Shown here: in pieces, positions 57,256-64,000 of the stretch
How the letters are laid out: the number at the start of each line of letters is the position of its first letter
Numbering within the stretch: position 1 is the stretch's first letter
Assembly (NCBI RefSeq): GCF_026914265.1
Contig: NC_069136.1
Location: 490,001-554,000, forward strand
Direction: 5' to 3'
Source: Mya arenaria
Lineage: Eukaryota; Mollusca; Bivalvia; Myida; Myidae
Length of the DNA stretch: 64,000 bases
The notes under the pieces: generated by a model
Told to the model about the DNA's origin: nothing
The model's input: only the letters and a program-made list of their open reading frames with translations
Databases searched by the model: none
Position numbers and translations under genes: made by a program

Positions 57256-59518
57256 TCAATAACCAGCCACCATGCACCCACAGTTGTGACCTTTAAATCG
57301 GGAAAACATGTTATTACATTGCCTGAGCTCTCAATTTCAGTATTGCACACTTTTATCACCAAATTTTGTGTCCAACAACTAGGAAATGCATGTAGTAGCA
57401 TACTCCTGACTGTAATCAGTATTAAACTTAAACCTTAAAAAAGCACAGCTTGTTCATGTACAAACATTTAATAGGAAATATGTTTAGATTTTCTCATGCG
57501 TTTATTAATATTAATACTTATTAGACGTGTTAAGTATATTGCAATGCTACGTTATGAAATGAAAATAGAGATGATCGATATACAAATGTAAACAATGAAT
57601 GAATGTTAAGTAAAAGTGATAGGAGGTACATGTCTTTGGACATCTTAAGAGATAAATTCTAAGTGTGTATGTGAGATAATGTTATGACACTACCCCATTT
57701 TTCCCCAGCTTTTGTTTTTGCCGTATATATTGCTAGATATGAGTTCTGTAAATGCTGATGTATGTTTGTTGTTCTTTTATGTATTTTGTTCACTCCTTAT
57801 ATTCTGTTGTAAATGATACATTGAAATGGCGCTTACATGGCTGAGATTTGTTGCTTTGCTCTGCCTATTAAAATGAGGCTTAGCACATGGAACAGTGTGT
57901 AGCGTTTCTAGGAGGTGGCCCAAATAACTGGTGACTGTTGTATTATTGGTAACTGTGGTAACTTTTTGATTTTTATGAAAACTTTAAATATACAGTTTCC
58001 AGTGCCAGTTTGACAAAAAAGCAATGATGAGAACATATTTTACCGCCTGAAGTCTTACAATCCTTTCAGACAGTAGTAATAACAATCCAGTTAGTGGCGG
58101 AACACAATGTGCTTAGTTTGTTAATTATGCAATTAATTCTATTTTATTTTTTTCTGAAACCACGCCCTGGGTTCAGCCCTTGAGTTTTCAGTTTACCTTT
58201 TGAGTGTGGTTAGAAAAGATTGAGCAACGGGCCCCAATTTTTAAATAACAAAAAAAACAACCTTAATTCATTTCGCCCAATTCTTTGCTTAAACTTGATT
58301 TAGCCAACTAAGAAATGGTTTGCTATGATAATAATCAAGTTATTTCCCGTTTGAGTCTAAGAACTCTACCAAAATCAGAATCTTGAACCAATTGTATCCA
58401 AACAAAAATAGTGTGCTTAGCCTTAACTTGTTATAATGTTTTGGATTTGGGCTCATCATTTAAAGAGAATGTGCGAGATTCTGTCCTAAGTGTTGATACA
58501 TTGTGCCATCACCAAGAAAATAAAGTATGATCTCATGCAATGAATGATTGTTTGGCATCTTTAAAGGTGAATTAATCTCAATGTTAATCATACCATGTTC
58601 CTGGGTAACCTAGCAGAAATGAACGTATTTTCGAGGGCTTAGCGCAAACGTGAAAAAAAACTTCTTTCGAGAAGCCCTTAAATGTCTTGACTATGTGTGA
58701 GGGCCGTTTCAAATGTACCATGCTCATTTAGACGCCTTAGAGGGTCGTCTTTGGTTCTGATGTATTGGTGCTAATTTGTACAGTTATGTTTCTAGTCCAC
58801 TTTCATTGCTTTTTAGGTGTAAGAATTGAGAAGGCATTGCATGTGAGCTAACTATACATTGTTTGTACGTTTAAGCATTGTTGTATGTGACTTGAGGCAA
58901 GTACCCTATGAACTTGTAACACAATGCTGGCCATACTAAGCTATGAATGATGTTGTATTTATATTTTTTACATGTTTGCTTATGTTTCACTTAATCTGAA
59001 CGTCTTCATAATTTAGATAAGGTTTATAAATGCTTCAATAGTAAATCATTCACTTTTTAGTTATTATTTTAATTATCGAAATTGATGAAAGACTTATGCA
59101 AGAATGTTATTTTTCTTATTTCTCCAAATAACCATTGGAGTCCCTTTATCTTTATGGAGCCTTGCTACATGAAGGGTTCACCAAACTAATTTTAGTAAAA
59201 AGAAAAAGAATGTGCCATTTTTAGATTCTTAAAACAATATTTGTACCAGCAATTCATAATTTCTAAATTATATACATGTTACATGTTATGAAATGATAAG
59301 ATAGTTGTTTAGTTATGTGATATAGTAAACTGATGTTTGTTACCCAACTTAAAGTTTCATTTTTGTTGGGTTTATGGGATGAAAACCTTTTATTATGTTT
59401 TTTCACCTTTATTTCTTTTATTTATATAATGTTAAGAAACATGGTTAATTATATTACCTTATAATGCATAAAGCAATAAACGATATAATAAGCGGGTGTG
59501 TATTTATCTGAAGCCTTG
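57256..59518. other. Intergenic, no gene recognised
   Basis: AT-rich. AATAAA hexamers occur at about 58519 and 59475, but no gene ends here that I can see. A distal 3' end for the MOGAT-like transcript is possible and unsupported. Confidence 0.4.
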
Positions 59519-59522
59519 TTAA

Positions 59523-60204
59523 AGCTGCACTCTCATAGATTGACATGTTTTTGAATTTTTGTCTCAGAATCAGCTAGATTTGGCATCATTGTCTATAATT
59601 CAGGTATATAAAACAACTCATTATAGAATTGTGCGGCTAATTATAAAACATCTTATAATAAGTCATTTCCTATCTTAAGTCTTAGTCTTAAGTTAAGTAT
59701 CTCAATACCATATTACGTATTATATGATAACTTCAACATATTTTAAGTACTTCATTTCCACTGATTGGACTAAAAAATCATACTTTTATGTTTAAAACAC
59801 TTGTTTATTTTCTTTTAATTTCTCTAAGTTAAGATATTTCTAAAGATGTTTTATGTTTACCGCTTAGGAAATTTCCTTAAGTTAAGAAATTACTTCAGAT
59901 GATTTATGTATACCGTTTCGTAAATTGACTTAATTTAAGAAATTACTAAGTATGTTTTATGAATACTGCCCCAGATCTCAATTGTTTGGAAAACAGCTGA
60001 AAAAATCATTTTTCTGAAACTATAGTGAATAGTAATGCTTTTAGCCATTAAACATAAATTTACGCACATGAATATAAAAAAAATCTGTGATCTGATCTTG
60101 TGTCGGCAGTTCTATATTACTGGGCCTAATACATTTGCATATTGATTTGTTCATTCCAAGACAAAAAAAAGTTGTCATAAGGGTCAATCTGTGAGAGTGC
60201 TGCT
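59523..60204. mobile_element. TTAA MITE family H, copy with nested insertion (682 bp)
   Basis: Ends agctgcactctcatagattg and caatctgtgagagtgctgct, flanked by TTAA (59519-59522 and 60205-60208). About 360 bases of foreign sequence (roughly 59625-59990), ending tatgaatactgcccc and rich in ttaagtyaag words, interrupt it. Removing this leaves about 320 bases, matching the 329 bp copy at 48631. Confidence 0.75.
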
Positions 60205-60208
60205 TTAA

Positions 60209-60779
60209 AAGCGGGAAAAAGTTAACTTATTTTTATTTTTGTTGATTATCCAAAAGTCGGACATTCTAACGACAGAGATTAAAAAAATGAGAACCAGTGA
60301 CTAGCACCGAAAAGCATGAAAAGCACGGAAAACACAAAAACCACGACGAAAAGCACTAAATGTTGCTAAGTCAATGATGTTCCAAAAAAGAAGAAGTTCT
60401 CACGAATAAACCGAGAAGTCAAAAAGCACAGAAACCGGGAAAAAAATATATATTACGAAAAGCACAACAATTCCCACACAAAACACAGAAAAGCAAAGGG
60501 AAAACACCGAAAAGTAAGACAATATGCACAGAAACTCAAGTTTTCCAATTTGTTTAGTGTTTATCGCCATGCTTTTTGGTATTTTATTTGAACAATAATT
60601 TCTTTTCGTGAAAGGCACTTTCACTTGTTTTCGCGTGCTTTTAGCCGTGCTTTTCGCGCCTTTCCTTGCCTTTAGTGCTTTGCGGTGTTTAGTCATACCG
60701 CTTGCAGGACAGCCACCATAAAATATGTGTACGAGCCCAGCTGTCCTCAAACAAAGGTTGAGTGTGGTCTTATGTTATT
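60209..60779. other. Spacer, low-complexity aaaagcac-rich DNA
   Basis: 60295-60700 is a loose simple repeat of aaaagcac, gaaaacac and aaccacga words. A 116-residue minus frame across it is compositionally biased (Ser/Lys/Phe/Val) and not credited as a gene. Confidence 0.45.
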
Positions 60780-62606
60780 GTTGTGCGCATCTCACTCTTG
60801 ATGGTGTGGGCTTGAACAAAATGGTTGTGGGTTTGATCCCACCCTTGGTAAGAAAGGTCTGGTAGTATCGGTATCCGCCTCTCATCCAAGACATTGTGGG
60901 TTTGAACCCCACCAGGGTTAGAATAGTCTGTAGGTACTGGTGTCCGCATCTCACTCAGGGGGTTGTGGTTTCGAGTCCCACCAAGATGTGAGGGGTCTGG
61001 TGGTATATAAGTGTCCACATCTCCCTCAAAAGGTTGTTGGTTCCATGCACACCAGGCTGAGAGTGATCTTGTCATATAGGTGTCTGCATTATGGTCTGAT
61101 GGTAATGTTGTCCGCATCACACTCAAGGGGGTGTGATTTTGAATCATACCAGGGTTAGAGCGGTCTTGTGGAATATGTCCGCATCTTACCCAAGAGGGTG
61201 TTAGTTAAATCCCAACTAGAATGAGAGTGATCTTGTCTCATAGGTGTCCGCATCTTACCCAGGAGGTTGTGAGTTCGATCCCCACTAGTATGAAAGTGAT
61301 TTTGTCATACAGGTGTCCGCATCTTACCCAGGAGGGCGTTGGTTCGATCCACACTAGAATGAGAATGATCTTGTCATACAGGTGTCCGCATCTTACCCAA
61401 GAGGGTGTGGGTTCGATCCACACTAGAAAGAGAGTGATCTTGTCATGTAGGTGTCCGCATCTTACCCAAGAGGGTGTGGGTTCGATCCACACTAGAACGA
61501 GCGTGATCTTGTCATACAAGTGTCCGCATCTTACCCTAGAGGGTGTGGGTTTGACCCCAACTAGAATGAGAATGATCTTGTCATATAGGGGTCCGCATCT
61601 TACCCAAGAGGGTGTGGGTTCGATCCGTACTAGAAAGAGAGTGATTTTGTCATATAGGTGTCCGCATCTTACCCAAGAGGGTGTGGGTTGATCCCCTCTA
61701 GAATGAGAGTGAACTTGTCATATAGGGGTCCGCATCTTACCCAAGAGGGTGTGGGTTCGATCCGTACTAGAAAGAGAGTGATTTTGTCATATAGGTGTCC
61801 GCATCTTACCCAAGAGGGTGTGGGTTGATCCCCTCTAGAATGAGAGTGAACTTGTCATATAGGGGTCCGCATCTTACCCAAGAGGGTGTGGGTTCGATCC
61901 CCACTAGAATGAGAGTGATCCTGTCATATAGGTTTCCCAAACTAACCCAAGAGGGTGTGGTTCGATCCTCGATCCCCACTAGAATGAGATTGATCTTGTC
62001 ATATAGCTGTCCGCATCTTACCCAAGAGAGTGTGAGTTTGATCCCCACTAAAATGAGAGTGATCCTGTCATATAGGTGTCCGCATCTTACCCAAGAGGGT
62101 GTGGGTTCGATTCCCACCAGAAAGAGAGTGAGTTTGTCATATAGGTGTCCGCATCTTACCCAAGAGGGTGTGGGCTCGATCCTCACTAGAATGAGACTGA
62201 TCTTGTCATGTAGGTGTCCGCATCTTACCCAAGAAGGTGTGGATTCGATCCACACTAGAAAGAGACTGATTTTGTTCTATAGGTGTCCGCATCTTACCCA
62301 AGAGGGTGTGGGCTCGATCCTCACTAGAATGAGACTGATCTTGTCATATAGGTGTCCGCATCTTACCCAGGAGGGCGTTGGTTCGATCCTCACTAGAATG
62401 AGAGTGATCTTGTCATGTAGGTGTCCGCATCTTACCCAAGAAGGTGTGGATTCGATCCACACTAGAAAGAGAGTGATTTTGTCATATAGGTGTCCGCATA
62501 ATACCCAAGAAGATGTGGATTCGATCCACACTAGAAAGAGAGTGAACTTGTCATACAGGGGTCCGCATCTTACCCAAGAAGGTGTGGGTTCGATTCTCAC
62601 TAGATG
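60780..62606 (+). repeat. Tandem array of about 69 bp tRNA-like (box B) units, about 26 copies
   Basis: Unit gtccgcatcttacccaagag then ggtgtgggttcgatccccac, tagaatgagagtgatcttgt, catataggt (69 bases; for example phases 61381 and 61450). Most units contain a T-arm: stem gtggg, seven-base loop ttcgatc, stem cccac, which is a polymerase III box B. The diverged left part (60780-61200) retains tggtctgatgg at 61092-61102, close to a box A, 30 bases before a T-arm, so the source was probably a tRNA-derived SINE. Long open frames on both strands are by-products: 69 is a multiple of three. Confidence 0.92.
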
Positions 62607-64000
62607 AATAAATATAAACTTAATAAACTAAACTTTAAACGGGATGCATAGTAAAATACGTCATTGGAGGTAATTATAATTTTGGTCGCTAATTGTATGG
62701 TAGGGTACAAGACTAATGCCGCAACATTCTATCATCCATGCGCGTTTGTTATATATACATTGTACCATGACAATGTCATCTTCCACAGGTATTAAGTCAC
62801 AACCTCTTGACCAATAAATTGGGCGCATGTACACTTAGCATTTATAAGACTATAATCTACAGTCATGTTCAGCCAATGAAACAGTTGTTTGAATTATACT
62901 CTTGTTTCGTGGTATACATGCGCGAATGATTTTCTTGGTGGTCATTGGTTAAATTACCTTAACAGTAAGCCTTATTTATATTTAATATATATAAAAAGTA
63001 ACTAACATTTAGTTTTTCTGTAATACATTTCATATGACTCCTAGTTTTCATTTTAGAAGCTTAACATGTCTTTTAGAATTAGTTTCGTACGATGTCCCTT
63101 TATAATTCTTTTACAATTATAAGAAGGTGCATAAATTATAACAGATATATTTAATTCTTAAAACATATGATTCATTATACTTGTATTGTTTTGACAATAT
63201 TACTTTCATGTATTTAATATAATTCATTAGTAATTTCAAATCTGGCAGTTGAGGTAGTTAAGGGTCTCAGAACCTTATACACGATCTCTCTCCACTACAG
63301 ATGTTCAATAGATCATCTTGGATTATCCATTGTGGTCAAGAATCACTCCGGGTATTTTGACTTGAGGTATTGATGAGGGGGTCATAGGGATTACTAAATG
63401 GTATAAGGGTTTATAAGCTTTGTAATCCTTTCCCTCTTAAGTAGGAAATACACATTTCTAGCGTCCGAGCTTTAAGCCCAAAGAACCCTGCTACATTGAT
63501 GCCGAGACCAGTCGGGAGAACCGACGAGGGACAAGAAGGGGACTAAAAGGGGAAGACAAGAAGAGGGTCAGAAGAATACAGTGGAGAAAGGAAGTTTGTA
63601 TGAGGTAAATATATTCTCTTAAGATGAAATATGAAAGATGAAAGATAAAATGATAATTAAAAGGATCAACCCAAAGGCTCAAGTTAAAACATTAATTATA
63701 AAAACAAATGGTTGAGTAAAAATAAATTCAGTAGTGCTATTACTTATTAAAAGAAAAAAAATGTAACATTTTTAGTAGACTATTATATTGGGATTTTGTT
63801 TCAGATATATTTATTAACTTGAACCTTATGCTTTGAAAAGGTCATTGTTCACTAGGATTAAGATACTGGATTGAGAGGATGAAGACTGGAGTATTATTGT
63901 AACATAACAGATACTGGATTGAGAAGTACATATTTTTCACTGGTTTTACTAGGTCAGGTATTCAATCAAGCATAGTGTTCTAGTTGAGTGGTCATGGCAT
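62607..64000. other. Intergenic, no gene recognised
   Basis: AT-rich. Two segments near 62700-62960 share words about atgcgcg and ccaatga/tcattgg, but no clear element can be bounded. Nothing coding is seen. Confidence 0.45.

Noticed and set aside
60780..62606. Cluster of tRNA genes
   Set aside because: Only the T-arm side is present in each unit; no acceptor stem, D-arm or anticodon arm completes a cloverleaf, and box A is found in one diverged unit at best.
61221..62607. Open frames of 156 and 270 codons (plus) and 149 and 107 codons (minus) with a 23-residue period
   Set aside because: Direct consequence of the 69 bp unit being a multiple of three without stops; open on both strands at once, so not coding evidence.

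Overview
The window looks like nuclear DNA from an intron-rich, AT-rich invertebrate, most likely a bivalve mollusc. That is an inference. It rests on GT-AG introns of a few hundred to a few thousand bases, animal gene families, many short inverted-repeat elements of a kind I associate with bivalve genomes, and an unusually heavy load of minisatellites (about 13 kb, a fifth of the window). There are no operons, bacterial signals or viral genes.

Three protein-coding genes can be reconstructed exon by exon, with every splice phase agreeing. (1) Minus strand, 2765-11418: a divergent SLC1 (excitatory amino acid/neutral amino acid) transporter, 10 coding exons, 477 residues from the most proximal Met. 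It keeps the substrate-binding Asp/Arg of the last membrane helix but has lost several residues that bind Na+ in characterised relatives. (2) Minus strand, 23737-33727: guanine deaminase (GDA), 13 coding exons, 441 residues, with all five metal/catalytic residues and one non-canonical GC-AG intron. (3) Plus strand, 43302-51038: a MOGAT2/DGAT2-family acyltransferase, 5 coding exons, 338 residues, with the HPHG motif intact. Genes 2 and 3 are divergently oriented, about 9.5 kb apart. The three genes have no evident functional link: glutamate-type transport, purine salvage/catabolism and acylglycerol synthesis.

Layout. 1-2.4 kb: flank with dispersed repeats. 2.8-11.4 kb: SLC1 gene, with short DNA transposons, a 4 x 91 bp tandem repeat and a SINE in its introns. 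11.5-18.5 kb: nearly continuous satellite DNA (32, 40, 49/36 and 472 bp units). 18.5-22.6 kb: repeat-rich intergenic DNA. 22.65-33.7 kb: a 22 bp minisatellite at the 3' end of GDA, then GDA. 34-43 kb: intergenic DNA dominated by miniature inverted-repeat elements. 43.3-51 kb: MOGAT-like gene with a 3 kb, 64 bp-unit minisatellite in intron 2 and a 20 bp array running into an acceptor site. 51.3-57.3 kb: three more minisatellites and an 870 bp inverted-repeat element. 59.5-62.6 kb: a nested TTAA element and a roughly 69 bp array in which most units carry a tRNA-like T-arm/box B. The last 1.4 kb shows nothing recognisable.

The observations I rate highest are the SLC1 paralogue with substituted sodium-site residues, the amplified box-B array, the element with iterated decamer ends at 39.95-41.10 kb, and the way fresh minisatellites sit hard against gene parts (a stop codon, a splice acceptor, a first coding exon).
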